From: Amblyomma americanum
Taxonomy: Eukaryota > Arthropoda > Arachnida > Ixodida > Ixodidae
Direction of reading: 5' to 3'
DNA length: 64,000 nucleotides
Assembly (NCBI RefSeq): GCF_052857255.1
Contig: NC_135498.1
Location: 163,490,124 to 163,554,123, forward strand
Part shown: positions 48,755-59,968 of the stretch, in pieces
How the letters are laid out: each line of letters starts with the position of its first letter
How positions within the stretch are numbered: the first letter of the stretch is position 1
Notes under the pieces: generated by a model
Databases searched by the model: none
Seen by the model: the letters and a program-made list of their open reading frames with translations, nothing else
What the model was told of the DNA's origin: nothing
Program-made: the position numbers and the translations under genes

Positions 48755-51440
48755 ACTGAGGACAGAGGCCTTTATCATACCTCTGCAAGTAACCCTGTCC
48801 GGAAGCAGCTGCAGCGACTATATTCCCGCAGAATTGTTAGTATCATCCATCTAGGTAACGTTATGCCGCCCCCTGATACGGTTGCCTTCACTTGGTATTC
48901 AGTTCGTTACCCTTGCCCACCATCGTTCATCTAGCCCACGGATTACATGCCCTCCTCAAGCCCATTTCTTCTCCTTGATTTTGAATAGGACGCCATTAAC
49001 CCGCGTTTGTTCCTTCACTCTTCTGCGTGATTAATATCTCAACATTACACTTACATTTGCCCTTTCCATAGCTCGCTGCTTTGTCCATAATTTAGGTTGA
49101 TCTCTTTTCGTTAGCTTTAACGTTTCTGATCTACAAAGAAGTGAAGGTAAGACAAAGCTGCTATTTGTAAACTGCCATTTATGACCTGAGAGTGGGCCAG
49201 ATGCGCTCCACGCCGTTCCGATTCTTTTAGTGATTTCTCTCTCGGGATCCGGATCTGCACACATATTCCCTAACCACTTCCAACGCCTTTCTATCACTTG
49301 TAAATTGCTTTTTTCTTCAGACACTGTTGATTTTTTTTTGTTTCCTGAATATTAATTTAATACTAACTGTTATGATCTGCCTAAGTCAATGATCGTGGTT
49401 TGCAATTCATTCCTTGAGTGACTTAAAAAGGCAATCTCTTATTTAGTCGCAAATACTTATTATTCCCTATTAAATCTTATCCCAAACGGTTCCTAATTCA
49501 GGCATCTGAATACCACCTATAAACAGGCGATGCATATTCTCGGCGGGATGTCGTCGAGAGTGTCCTCCTGCCTGACACCATTCCTTAATGAATTTTTAGT
49601 GCTCATCTTTGGAGGACTGTGATGGGTCTGCAGCCGTTTAGATATCTTCCAGTATTTTAGCATAAGGCTCATCTGCAACCAGAATCCACAATGCCTGCAT
49701 GACTACCTAGGTTTCAACTGAGTGAAATGCTCTCTCATCATCTGTGAAGCCGATACATAGGGTCTTTGCAATTTTCTGCACAATTCTCTATTACCTGATA
49801 TATAGTGGATGATCTATTGGCCAGGAGCCTCTATGAAAGCCTGCCTGATCATCTGGTTGACTGAAGTCTCAAGTTGTGCGGACTCTATTAACGATTACCT
49901 TTCTAAATACCTTATAAGCAACGAACAGTAAGCTATCAGTGTGGTATGTCGAGTCCTCGACGTCTTCTTTCTTAAAAATTAAGATGATGCTAGCGCTCTT
50001 CCAAATTTTCGGTTTCCTCAAGGCTATAGGTCTTTGCGTTTACATGGTGGCGAGTTTTTATAGTCAAATCTTCCCACCGTCTATTAACAGATATGCTGTT
50101 ACCAGATCCTCACTAGCTACTTTCATTCTTTGCAGTGCTGCTAAGGCCTTCTTTACTTCATCCTTGATTAATGGCGGGATGTCCAAGTTCTGTGTCCTGC
50201 TGCTGCTCTCATTAACGCCCCGATCATATTAGTCACTGAATAGGTTTGAATAGAACCCTTCGGGTGCTTTAACAACCATATCCATATTACACATGACATT
50301 ACCCTCTTTGTATCTAAATAAATACACCTTATTTTTGCCTATTCCTAGTTTCTTCTTCACCTCTTTTAGGCTCCCTCTGCTTCATAGAACACGCTTGATT
50401 CTCGCCACGTTGAACGCCATGATGTCGGCTACCTTGACCATATTGATTCGCTTAGATCGCTCCGCGAGTTTTGTAGCGACAGCTACATTACGGTAGCATT
50501 TCTAGCCTTGACAGTGGCGATGCCGCAGCGGTAGCGGGGCCGCCATCCTGTGACTGTGCCGCCACCCCGTCGCAACGCCGTCACCCCGTGGCTGCGCCGC
50601 CACGCTGTCACGTGGTTGGTCACGTGGGGCGGAGCAGCTGCTGGCGGCGCGGTGCCGTGGCTGATCACGTGACGTGCTTCGGCGAAGCCAAGCTGCCACA
50701 GCTGCGCGCATGCGCCGTGCCAAGTGCGATGAAGAGGAAGAAGGAACGCCCAGCGAAACGGAGCGGCGAAAGACTTACCTTGCAATTGAACTGAACAAGT
50801 TCCACTAGGCGAGCTGTAGCTATCCCGTCACTCCAGGTTTAACCAGAGCTAAACCACCGGCAATTTTTTTCCTGTTTTGATCTGCATCAAAACCTCGCCA
50901 ATGCCCCACCGTGGGTATGTGCCATCGTTTTTGAGGTAACAACAACAACGACTGGCATTGCATAACGACTGAGCGAGTTCCACTCGGCCAGCTGTAGCTA
51001 TCGCGTCAATCTCGGTTTAACCAGAGCTAAACCATTGCAAATTTTTATTCTGTCTGAAGCGTTAGAGGCTTTCATGTCTTAGCGTTTTGGTAATCAGATC
51101 TTTTGTCTCCTGAGAGAACTTGCCCGTATCCTGTCTCACCAGCCTGCCGCTTACTTCTACTGCGCACTCGGTAATGGTACCCGTGAGATTGTCAGTAACG
51201 TCTTAACCATTAAGGCCGTCGTCGTCACTTAAACCAGAATATCTGTTCCGCGACCACATACTGAATTCCCCTTTTTTCCCTCTACCGGTAACTGGTTGAT
51301 GGGCTTCCGCCTGACTAGTTTCTCGCATTTCCTCTTCATGTATAAGGTAATTGGAGACCATACCATCCTGTGTTCGCCACACCGCACCTTTTTGAGGACC
51401 TCCATATTTTGTGCGATGCGAGGCTGAGTGCATAGTATGA
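48755..51440 (-). pseudogene. RTE-type LINE, long decayed copy, split by an insertion
   Basis: The minus strand carries most of an RTE-clade ORF2. The reverse transcriptase lies between about 49300 and 50470, followed toward lower coordinates by the long C-terminal region and the 3' end near 48755. The 5' portion, between endonuclease and reverse transcriptase, continues at 51056-51440 beyond the insertion. There are many stops and indels. It was recognised by its close correspondence to the copies at 20371-22240 and 62086-63060. Confidence 0.75.
50473..51055. mobile_element. CACGTG-rich repeat, copy 3, inserted in the RTE LINE
   Basis: The left part starts TACATTACGGTAGCATTTC. The core is GC-rich with CACGTG motifs at 50610-50680. 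The right terminal block (TTCCACT..GTAGCTATC.CGTCA..GGTTTAACCAGAGCTAAACCA) occurs twice, at about 50800 and 50978 (178-bp offset). The flanking RTE sequence is continuous when this is removed. Confidence 0.75.
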
Positions 51441-51560
51441 AGTTTATTTAATTTTTAATCTCACCATTGAGGCGCTTCGGCGTCCGCTTGATTTTCTCAC
51501 CTTTGTCGAACAAGGTGTACATAATCCTTAAATTATTTCAGTCTGCGAACTCTAGTCTGC

Positions 51561-51690
51561 GAAATGCTAGAGGCCCGTGTCTTGTCCAATGTCAGTGCAT
51601 GCTTAATGACAGCAAGCGGTAGAGATTTCTGGAGCCCCTCCACTACGGCATCTTTAAGCTTTAGGGTTGGGGCGTTAAACCTATAAACTA
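51561..51690 (+). mobile_element. tRNA-derived SINE (Ruka-like), 3' part
   Basis: Contains AATGCTAGAGGCCCGTGT, GGAGCCCCTCCACTACGGC and GGGGCGTTAAACC in the same order as the other copies. The tRNA head is missing. Confidence 0.75.
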
Positions 51691-52369
51691 AACTAATAAT
51701 CAATAAATGATAATGTACACATACCTGATCAATAAATAAATAAACAGCAATTGTTCTGTGTATGTTGTTTTGTGCCATACCTACTGCGTCTGGTCAGTTA
51801 TGCTGTAACCATGGGATACAGGTAACAAGTCGCCCAACGAAACATCTTGTGGAGCCTCTAGTAAATCAAGCCCTACCAAAACTATCCGCGAAGTGCCGAC
51901 ATGCACCTGTTAGACAATTAGGTGCTCCTCTGAGAAAAGCCTTAGAACAGGCGACTCACATAAGTGATCTTTCAAATAATCAAACGACGTTGTGGCGACG
52001 GTCATCAGAGAAGAATGCCCTTTTTTAACAGGCTAAGTAGAAGTTCGGCTATGATGCTATAATTGGTAGGCACTTGCAGGTGTGCGACGGTACCCAGTAA
52101 AAGACGCGACCTTTTACATGTTGTCAGGAACGGGAAGTATCTTTAATGCAACCAGCTTCGATGGGTCAGCAGAGGGTGAGCAGCAATTAGGGGTGTGAAT
52201 CTACAAATTGCTTCAAAATGTCTGCATGATGGACGGCATGTTCTTCAAACGTTCTAATAGAGGCAGTGCAGTCGTTTATGTAAACGAGGGAATGCTCGAA
52301 TTTTATTCGGTTAATCAATGATCAGCGGAACACGTCAACAGAACGGTGATCAAAGGACACGTGCAATGT
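51691..52369. other. Unassigned, possibly the 5' part of a Penelope-like element
   Basis: No clear motif. It is placed here because the adjoining sequence is Penelope-like. Confidence 0.3.
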
Positions 52370-53340
52370 AGCAGTTGTATTGGCCAACCGCTGTTTGGGA
52401 GGTGAACCGCGCTTTTAAAATATCAAAACGACCGGTAGAAAGCGTCAAAGAATCGAAGGCGCTACTGAAATATCTCCCCTATATCTTCTGGCCCCATAGA
52501 GGTATCGTAAAAAGAATATACTACGTCCATGACCGAATAACTTGCTTCCAGTTAAAGCCTGTAAGGCGTCTTATATGATTGGGAACGGGTAAACGACGTC
52601 CTATTAGTGCGTTTAGCCGTCGGTATCAACAAATATCCATCCCGTTCAATATTTATTTGTGAAAAGATATACTAGTGAAGCCATGGAAAGTTCGAATGGG
52701 CACAGAATGTTAGCGTCCACGAAGTACATGATCGTACTTTTGTTGAGCTGACGATGTGCTGATGACAATCTTCGGAGATGCTGTCAGACTGACTTCTGTT
52801 GGCCCATCATAATGGAATATCCACTGCGTAGGAGCCTACGTCCATGTGTGATTCTCAGAGGAGCTACTATTTTTTTGCAGAAAAATGTACGTGAGACAAG
52901 TGGGGCGTTGCATTCATTATAGATTAAGACAACATAAAACTTGCATGAAAAATTATGAGGACCGCAACCAAATGCCTAATTTCTCAGAATGCACACAAAA
53001 CAGGAAACAAAAGTGCAGACCGTTGTTCGATAAGTCCATTAATTACAGAACAAGCAATGGCAGTATCATGAATGAATTTATCAACCCCAAAAAGTCATCG
53101 CATTGGGTGACCTCTGCTTTTGCGCGCCTTTCTTGCATTATCGAATTCAGAACAAGCGTGCATGGAAGGGCATCTGAACTGCAAATAACATCAAATGTCT
53201 TTCTTAGTTCCACACTGCACCTTTGTTTCATCTGTAACGCATCAAACAACGTATACTCCTATGCAATAATGAAACTATTAAGCATAGATGAAAACCAGAG
53301 CCGTGTGTTTCCATTTGTGCCTGCGCCCTTGTCTTTTTAA
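52370..53340 (+). pseudogene. Penelope-like element fragment with GIY-YIG endonuclease
   Basis: The GIY-YIG-type segment reads MYVRQVGRCIHYRLRQHK (from 52886), matching the YVGQTGRCINxRLxxH pattern of Penelope endonucleases. It is followed by a cysteine-containing region (FSECTQNRKQKCRPLFD). Upstream, ALLKYLPYI..HRGIVKRI (52470-52520) resembles the linker after the reverse transcriptase thumb. Stops interrupt the stretch between. The catalytic Arg (R of YRLRQH) is kept, but the Gly of VGQ is changed to Arg. Confidence 0.6.
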
Positions 53341-53433
53341 AATGAGTAAAACGCATAAAATAAGCCTTCTTGTGCGAGCTATTGAACGTGCCTATAACCA
53401 AATGTCGAGTAACTAAGGTCAGCTATCCCACAC

Positions 53434-54261
53434 ATGGTTAACACTCAGCGGTCAGAGGAAGTGCTGCGTTTTTCTTGTAGCCGATTGGGGCAATGTTTTG
53501 CGTGCCTTGTTGCTCTTGGCAGGTAATGTCGAATCTAACCCAGGCCCCAACACTATCGAGGATGTGCTGGCTGAACTAAAAATATATCCGCCGGTCAAAC
53601 CACGCTCATTTCCGAAATACAAGACCTCAAAACTCAGGTCAATTCCACTGAAGTTTCTATAGCCGGCTTGACTAAGCGAATGACCGATCTAGAGGCCCAC
53701 CTCCAAGTTTTTTCTGCTCTTCAAACCGATTTCGAAGCAATAAAATCTGATAGTGCTGGGATTGCTCGACATTTAGACGTTCTAGATGCGTGAATTGAGG
53801 ATGCAGAAAATCGCTCGCATCGCAATAATCTTATATTCTATGGCATTCCCGGCACTAACCCATCAGAAAATTTTGCATGCTCTGAGGAAACAGTCATCAA
53901 ACATTGCTGTCAGAACGTGAATATAACAATTCACCCTGAGAACATTAAACATGCCCATCGCCTTGGGCGTTACAAATCTAACCACACTCGACCAATCATC
54001 GTCAAGTTTACTTCATCTAAAATTGAAGATGTTCTATTATCGAATGGTCATATGATTAAGGAAACTAACTTCTGCGTCGGCGAGGACTTTTCACTAAAAG
54101 TACGAAAAACGCCAAAGCGCCCAGTCGCGTTCGCTAAAGAAAGGGCAACAAAATTTGCACTGAACTTTAAGACACTGCATATTGGTCCCGAGCGCTACGT
54201 GTTCGATGAAACCACGAAAACAGTTAAAGAACTAGTAACTCGTCGCTCACAATCAGATTAG
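53434..54261 (+). pseudogene. LINE-C ORF1 with N-terminal 2A-like motif
   Basis: A likely start is at 53434 (MVNTQRSEEVLRFS). After a frameshift near 53505, the motif AGNVESNPGP (53519-53548) follows a leucine-rich stretch; the 2A consensus has Asp where this has Asn. A coiled-coil-like stretch and ENRSHRNNLIFYGIP follow, then the RNA-binding domain with HRLGRY..RPIIVKF and CVGEDFS, ending at 54261. Internal stops at about 53790 and elsewhere show decay. Confidence 0.7.
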
Positions 54262-54299
54262 CAATTCATGAACCGTCTAAAAGCCGTACGAAGAACGGT

Positions 54300-57110
54300 T
54301 ATTTATCTAGCCGCTGGCTCTCCGTTATATACGCTAACATTCGTAGTTTTATTCCTAAGCGTGAACTTATTTCCAGCTTTGATTCGTCATCAAGCAGCAA
54401 CCTACTTATACTAACTGAGACTTGGCTGAGCAGTGACATAACAGACAATGAAGTACTCACTGATCTACCAAACATTCAAATTTTTCGGAAAGACCGTAAA
54501 GATTCACGAGGAAGGGGCGTACTCATTGTTGTCAGCCAAGATTTATCATATTCTCTAATACAAGATTCATCCGACCTCGAAATGTTGTGGCTAATCTTTC
54601 ACGCAGCATCTAACACAGTTTTACTAGGCGTTTGGTATAGGCCCCCACATAGTATCCAGGATTTTTTCCGTCAGCTTAATAACGTACTAAGTCAACTGTC
54701 CACAAAGCATCCTAAATAACATATCTTCCTTTTCGGCGATTTTAATTTTCAGAAGGTTGACTGGCATAACCAGCCCGCACCTATAGCTAACAATGAAGAA
54801 ACAAGGGAATTCCTAGATTTTTGCAACAACCTCAGCCATACTAAGGTAATACTTCAACCTACCCGCGTAACACAGAACTGTGCAAATATTTTCAATCTCT
54901 TATTAACCAATCACCCAGACAGCGTACAGCCCATTAAATACCTACATGAAATAAGCGACCACAAAGTAATACACGCTGACCTTTTCCTTACGCCAATCCG
55001 CCGCCGCAAATACCATAAAACCATCCGTCTTTATGACAAAGAGAATTTTAACACCATAAATAAAGAACCTAATGCGTTTTTTTCAGCGCTTCTCGTCACG
55101 CTTTCAGTCCCGCAGTGTTCAAGAAAATTGGTTGCTCTTCAAAGACAAACAAGAAAGCCTAATAGATCCATCCCCCAAATTAGTTTTCGTTCTAATTCAC
55201 AAAATCCATTGTTCACCAAAACACTGAAACGTTTGGAGAACAAAAAGAAGCGCCTTTACCGTTCAGCCAAGTCTCAGGGGACGCACAGCGCATGGGTAAA
55301 ATATCGTGAAGCTAAAAGATCATATTTCGCCACTATTTCTAATGCCAATCATACCTTTTTCACTCGGACCTGCCGAATATGCTAACTAGTAACCCAAGAA
55401 AATTCTGGCAAGTTATCAATCCGCATCACGCACCATAAATAATCCTCACAGATGAGTAAGACACAGTTTTCACTGGTGCTGAGTGCGCTGCTATTTTTAA
55501 CTCTGCCTTCTCATCTGTATTTACGAAAGAAACTGATATACCGCGATCATTTTCAGCACCACCTTATATGATAAATTATGCTATGCCACCAGTTGTCTTC
55601 ACGTCATATGGCATTTCGTCCCTAATTGAAAGCCATGAAAATTTCATCTTCATCCGGTATTGACAATATTAACTCAAAGTTTTTGAAAAATAACACGGAT
55701 ATTTGTGCGGAATTTTTATCCTTACTTTTTCACAGTCACTGTTATCAGGTCAACTACCACGCGATTTGAAAAGCAGTAAGGTCGTTCCAGTCTTCGAATC
55801 GAGTAAAAAAAAATCACCGCTTAACTACCGCCCCATTTCCCTTATCAGCGTGCCCTTCAAACTCATGGAACACGTCATGTACTCTAATGTCATGAGCTTC
55901 CTCGAGTGTCACAAGTTTTTTCATTCTGCGCAACACGGTTTTCGAAAAGGCTTCTCATGCGAAACAGAGCTGGCCATTTTTATTGATGATCTGAATGCTA
56001 ACCTTGACCCTAACCAACAGACCGATGCTATCTTCTGGACTATGCAAGAGCGTTCGACAAGGTTCCTGACAAATGCTTACTACTAAAACTTCCATATTTG
56101 ATGCTCGCCTCTAATATCTTTAAATGGATAGAATTCTTGCCTAACCGCTCACAGAACGTCACCGTCAACAACCACAACTCTGATCCTATCCCAGTAAAGT
56201 CAGGTGTCCCGCAAGGGTCTGTCCCCGGTCCGCTTCTGTTTCTAATTTATATTAACGATTTACCAACGCATTTATCTAGTAATATTCGCATGCTCGCCGA
56301 TGATTGTGTAATTTACCGCAAGGTTAATAACGCGTTTGACCAAATATCTCTTCAACACGACCTTAGCCGCATTCAAGAATGGTGTGCCAATTGGTTAATG
56401 GAACTTATCCCTCAAAAATGCAAAAACCTTGTACTTCACGCGTCGCCACAACCCACTTTATTTCGCATACGTCATAGCTGACGTCCCTGTACACCCGGTT
56501 CTCTCATACAAGTACTTAGGCATTACCTTGTGTAGCGACTTGTCCTGGAGCACACACGCTACGAACATCATTTCATCCGCTAATAAAACACTTAGATTTT
56601 TAAGACGTCATCGCCGCCATGCTCCTAAACATGTGAAGTTATTAGCGTACAAATCCCTTGTCAGAAAAAAATTAGAATATGCCTCACCCATTTGGATCCA
56701 GCACCAAGCTTACCTTATAAATACACTCGAATGAGTCCAAAACAGAACAGCCAGATTCATTGATACATCATATTCTTACGACATCAGTGTGTCAGCGTTG
56801 AAAGCTGAGTGCGACCTAATGCCCGTATCATCTCGTCGCCGCATTGCCAGCCTTTGCTTGTTTCATAAATGTTTCTATAGTTCACTCGGCCGCGCACCCT
56901 ATATCGTCCCTCTAGCCGGCATATCTCATCGCACTCGTCATCCTTTTCAAGTTTCCCGACCTCGTGCCCGAACTACCACCTTTGCAGGATCATTTTTTCC
57001 CGTACTGCAGCAGACTGGAAGTACCTACCGAACGACATCGCAGCCATCACGTGCTCATCCAACTTTGCCAATAATGTTATCAATCATGTTACGTTGTGTT
57101 AACACTTTCT
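54300..57110 (+). pseudogene. LINE-C ORF2 (endonuclease-reverse transcriptase), broken
   Basis: Endonuclease: SLSVIYANIRS, TETWLSSD, RGRGVLIV (RGGG altered), VWYRPP, FGDFNFQK, ISDHK (54310-54970). RT: NYRPISLISVPFKLMEHV, QHGFRKGFSCE, SGVPQGSVPGPLLF and LADDCVIYRK (about 56295). The thumb is [14 protein letters not shown] and [18 protein letters not shown]. The core YxDD-type motif is LADD. Frame breaks lie near 54718, 55380, 55640, 56085, 56480 and 56734. Confidence 0.8.
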
Positions 57111-57184
57111 TACTAAAATATATGTACCCACCTCTTATGTAATACCCCTCGTGGGTCTTTAATGTAATAAAATGAAATAAAATC

Positions 57185-58384
57185 AAAAGGGTTAGACAAC
57201 AGAAAAATAGACAGGAGGAGAGGAAGGTTCCAGTAACGAAAATGAGATATGAGGACTGGAAAACGCGACCGCCTATTTACACCGGTTAGGTAAGCGGGGG
57301 GTGCAGCCGAGGGGATGCGGGCCTTAAGTAATATGAATTACTTCCACCCAGGACCCATCAAAAGCCTAAATACTCAGCATCGACTTAGTCAATATGATCC
57401 TCTTTCCCCCATACACGGGCAAAGAACGGGCGTGGCTACACGAGCCCGCACATGTGTGGGTGCGTGACACCGTCGCGCACGAAATATCTGCTGCCAACTT
57501 ATGGCCATACGGGGCTCAATCAAAAACAACACCAAGGCAGAGTATGCGATCTAGCTCTCAGCGAACAACAGCTTGATAAGCGAAATGAAGGAAGATTATC
57601 TAGCCTTTCAGTATATTGCCGCGATTATTTGCAGTGCTTGTTCGTTTTTCAAATCTGCCGCCACACCACCTTATCGCTTTCTTTGCGACACAAGACGCGA
57701 CTACATTTATCTCGATTGATCGCAGCCAGGCAGAGCTGATTCTACGTTGTTCCGGAACGTTCTAGTAACTTTGCATGCTTTTTCTCGAAAGTTCGCTATC
57801 AGCTTTAAATTGAGCACGGCCGACAGCGGCGGGCCGACAGCGGCGGGCATTCTGTTCGACGACCGCCGAGCACGCTTATCGCTTCGCCGCCGCCGAGTGA
57901 TTCAGTCCATTTTGGGGGAGAGTCAGCCCAATAAACAATTTTCTTTTAGAAGACCCTTTCGTCCGTCTTCATCGCTGCTTCGACTGCCGTCACCACTACG
58001 TGACTATATGATCGAACGTATGTTTCATGCACTATGTCAGAGGGTTCACCTCCCTCTTGTTCTGAAAACCGTCTTTCGTCTAATATGTTTAGTCGTTCAT
58101 GGAGGCAATTTGTTTCAAACACCATGTCTGCTAAGTACCCAAGCTAGCGACGGCCGCCGCACCGCAGTCTTTTGTTAAGAATTTCTTCGGTTACACTATT
58201 ACAGCGGTAGTGCTATACGGCACGTGCATTGCAAGAAATAATATTGCCGGCGCAAGGTCCACGCTCTCTTTTTTCTGATCCCTGCCGCCGCCTTCTCGTA
58301 TGTCAACGCACGGTGGCGCGTGACGTACGCCTACATAGCCCCCTAACCCACACGCACGCGGCACACCCTAAGTGACGCACTCAC
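57185..58384. other. Amidase intron 1, adjoining exon 1
   Basis: GC-rich in 57790-57900 (repeated GACAGCGGCGGGC). A 143-codon open frame (57747-58178, plus) has no recognisable domain and is not trusted. Confidence 0.4.
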
Positions 58385-58573
58385 CCGTCCGTGTCTTATG
58401 GCGTCCGCTATGACCACTGCTGGGGCGAGGAGCAATGGGTCGCTCGTGGGCGGGATGCGCTGGCTACGGCGTCCGAGGTTGGCCACGAACAAGAGAAACT
58501 CAAAAAAGCGGTCCACCAGGCGCACCAGGAGTTCTTCGGCGAATGGGCGCACTTTCGCCATAATACCGGCCAT
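58385..58573 (-). CDS. FAAH2-like amidase, coding exon 1 (N-terminus)
   Basis: This exon encodes the first 63 residues of a fatty-acid amide hydrolase 2-like protein of the amidase-signature family. These are membrane-associated serine hydrolases that cleave fatty-acid amides. The start ATG (58573) sits in a good context (GACATGG). A hydrophobic stretch at residues 24-33 (FEFLLFVANL) would be the N-terminal membrane anchor, and residues 45-63 (SDPLLLAPAVVIADAIRHGR) match the conserved segment that precedes the amidase domain. The exon ends at a consensus donor (CGG|GTGAGT) in phase 0 and joins the exon at 45113 to read HGR-VSSEAVVRAY. A pyrimidine-rich tract ending in AG at 58582-58583 suggests an acceptor 8 nt upstream of the ATG, so a non-coding 5' exon may lie further upstream. 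The family assignment is from pattern recognition. Confidence 0.8.
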
Positions 58574-58581
58574 GTCGATTC

Positions 58582-59263
58582 CTAGTGGGTGAGAACGAAG
58601 GAATTTTCAGGGGCAGAACACTACACTGCCAGAGTGTCCTGATTCAGGCAGGCATAAAGTTCTGGGCAGTGTACTCCTGATGGGTACGTGAGGAGGAGAC
58701 TGTGCAGATTATATAGAGTCGCAAGGTTCACGAATTCGAAACTGAGAACTTTCCACTCCCCAGTGAAGTGCTCGATGAAGCTTGACCATCGGGCGCCAGT
58801 ACTGGGTACGTATTAAAATGGGAGCGGGCGGGTTGGAGCGGGCAGCTGTCTCGGCTGGATGTGTGGCTCCGACGTTCATGTCGTGGCGAGCGATGCGTAG
58901 GCATACGTGCAGCAGCCCGGCTATCAGAACATCTGTTGTACGCTGCAAAGCATTTGCTATATTTTAACGCGTCAGCGTTAAGGAGCTCGCGTCGCAGAAT
59001 GGCCGGTGTTGGAGTTGGCGTTGTCTGCATTGCAACACGGGAACCTCTGAATAAAAAATATTTTTGAGGTAAGGGGAAGCGACCCCAAACCTTTGAGATT
59101 TCGAGGCGAACACGCGCAAAATACGCTAAGAAGGCTCTTTAGTTCGAACTGAAAGAAGTAAACCTTGTGTACGTGTTGTGGTCTTACTTCCTCAACTGTC
59201 TTTTTTTCAATGCTTTTAGATAAGAACCATTCGAAAAGTTAGGGAAACATTTAAGTCACATTA
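58582..59263 (-). promoter_or_regulatory. Upstream region of the amidase exon 1 (promoter or intron of a 5' UTR)
   Basis: This precedes the start-codon exon on the minus strand. The AG at 58582-58583 behind a pyrimidine-rich stretch suggests a 5'-UTR intron boundary, in which case the promoter is further upstream. No TATA box can be assigned. Confidence 0.3.
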
Positions 59264-59640
59264 CGTGCGTGAAGGCGAAAGCCTTGCTGTCGCCATAAAT
59301 AGCCGTCGTGGCGGAGTGGAAGCGTCTCCGTCTCGAACGCCAAAGGGACCGGTTCGATTCCCTGCCTAGATCCCGTGTTTATTTTATATACAGCGTTGAT
59401 GACGTCATTGGATGGACAGGTGAGGCGGCAGTTTCTGAGGACGCACAAATCCTGCGGCGCCCACTCATTCAAGTCGACGTTTATTTCTCGCTCTTAGTGG
59501 TACAGGTATCACTGGGAGAGAGAGGGCGCAGGGAAAAAAGCTGCTTGAATGCAGCTTTAGAGGCACCCTACGCCCACATTGGTGAGGCAAAGTATTGCCT
59601 CAGTTGTGCACAAAACAGCTACAGGTGAGGCAGTCGAACA
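59264..59640 (+). mobile_element. tRNA-derived SINE-like repeat, second family
   Basis: A hairpin AAGGCGAAAGCCTT (59269-59282) leads into a tRNA-like head at 59304-59372, with A box TGGCGGAGTGG and B box GGTTCGATTCC (59351-59361). The head ends at CCTAGATCCC. The downstream body has no similarity to the Ruka-like SINEs. The extent of the 3' end is uncertain. Confidence 0.55.
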
Positions 59641-59839
59641 AAACGTAGTCTCAACATGAATGAAATATTCGCAGTAGCACTATTTAGGATTACAATCCCA
59701 ACAAAAAGCATATAAATACTAGAAACAAAAGCACAACAGTATCGAAGTGTACAGCATAAGCAGAATTCTCCCGCGTTATAGTTTTATTAACAGTTCAGAG
59801 AAAGTTCTATTTAAACGTGTAAAAGTTCTAGCTAAGAGA

Positions 59840-59968
59840 GACAAAGACTGGCAAAGCGCAACGGAACTAGGACGAGTAGAAGAAACACGAAACACAGGAC
59901 AGGCGCTGTCCTGTGTTTCGTGTTTCTCCTACTCGTCCTAGTTCCGTTGCGCTTTGTCAGTCTGTGTC
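59840..59968. repeat. Near-perfect 63-bp palindrome
   Basis: Arms 59840-59902 and 59906-59968 pair with three mismatches around a 3-nt centre (GCG). An RNA copy would form a ~60-bp hairpin. There is no coding content. Confidence 0.95.

Larger units (their letters stand above)
53400..57184 (+). mobile_element. LINE-C: CR1/L2-like LINE, old copy
   Basis: About 3.8 kb with ORF1, ORF2 and a 3' end TAATACCCCTCGTGGGTCTT followed by an AATAAAATG tail. Both ORFs are broken. The same domain plan as LINE-A (2A-like motif, coiled coil, endonuclease, RT without RNase H), but a different family by its 3' end. Confidence 0.8.

Noticed and set aside
57747..58178. 143-codon plus-strand open frame near amidase exon 1
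   Set aside because: GC-rich, repetitive GACAGCGGCGGGC content, no domain and no splice partners.
58343..58384. Extension of amidase exon 1 to the stop codon at 58343
   Set aside because: The open frame continues past a consensus donor at 58383-58384. Splicing there joins exactly to conserved residues of exon 2, so the extension is intron.
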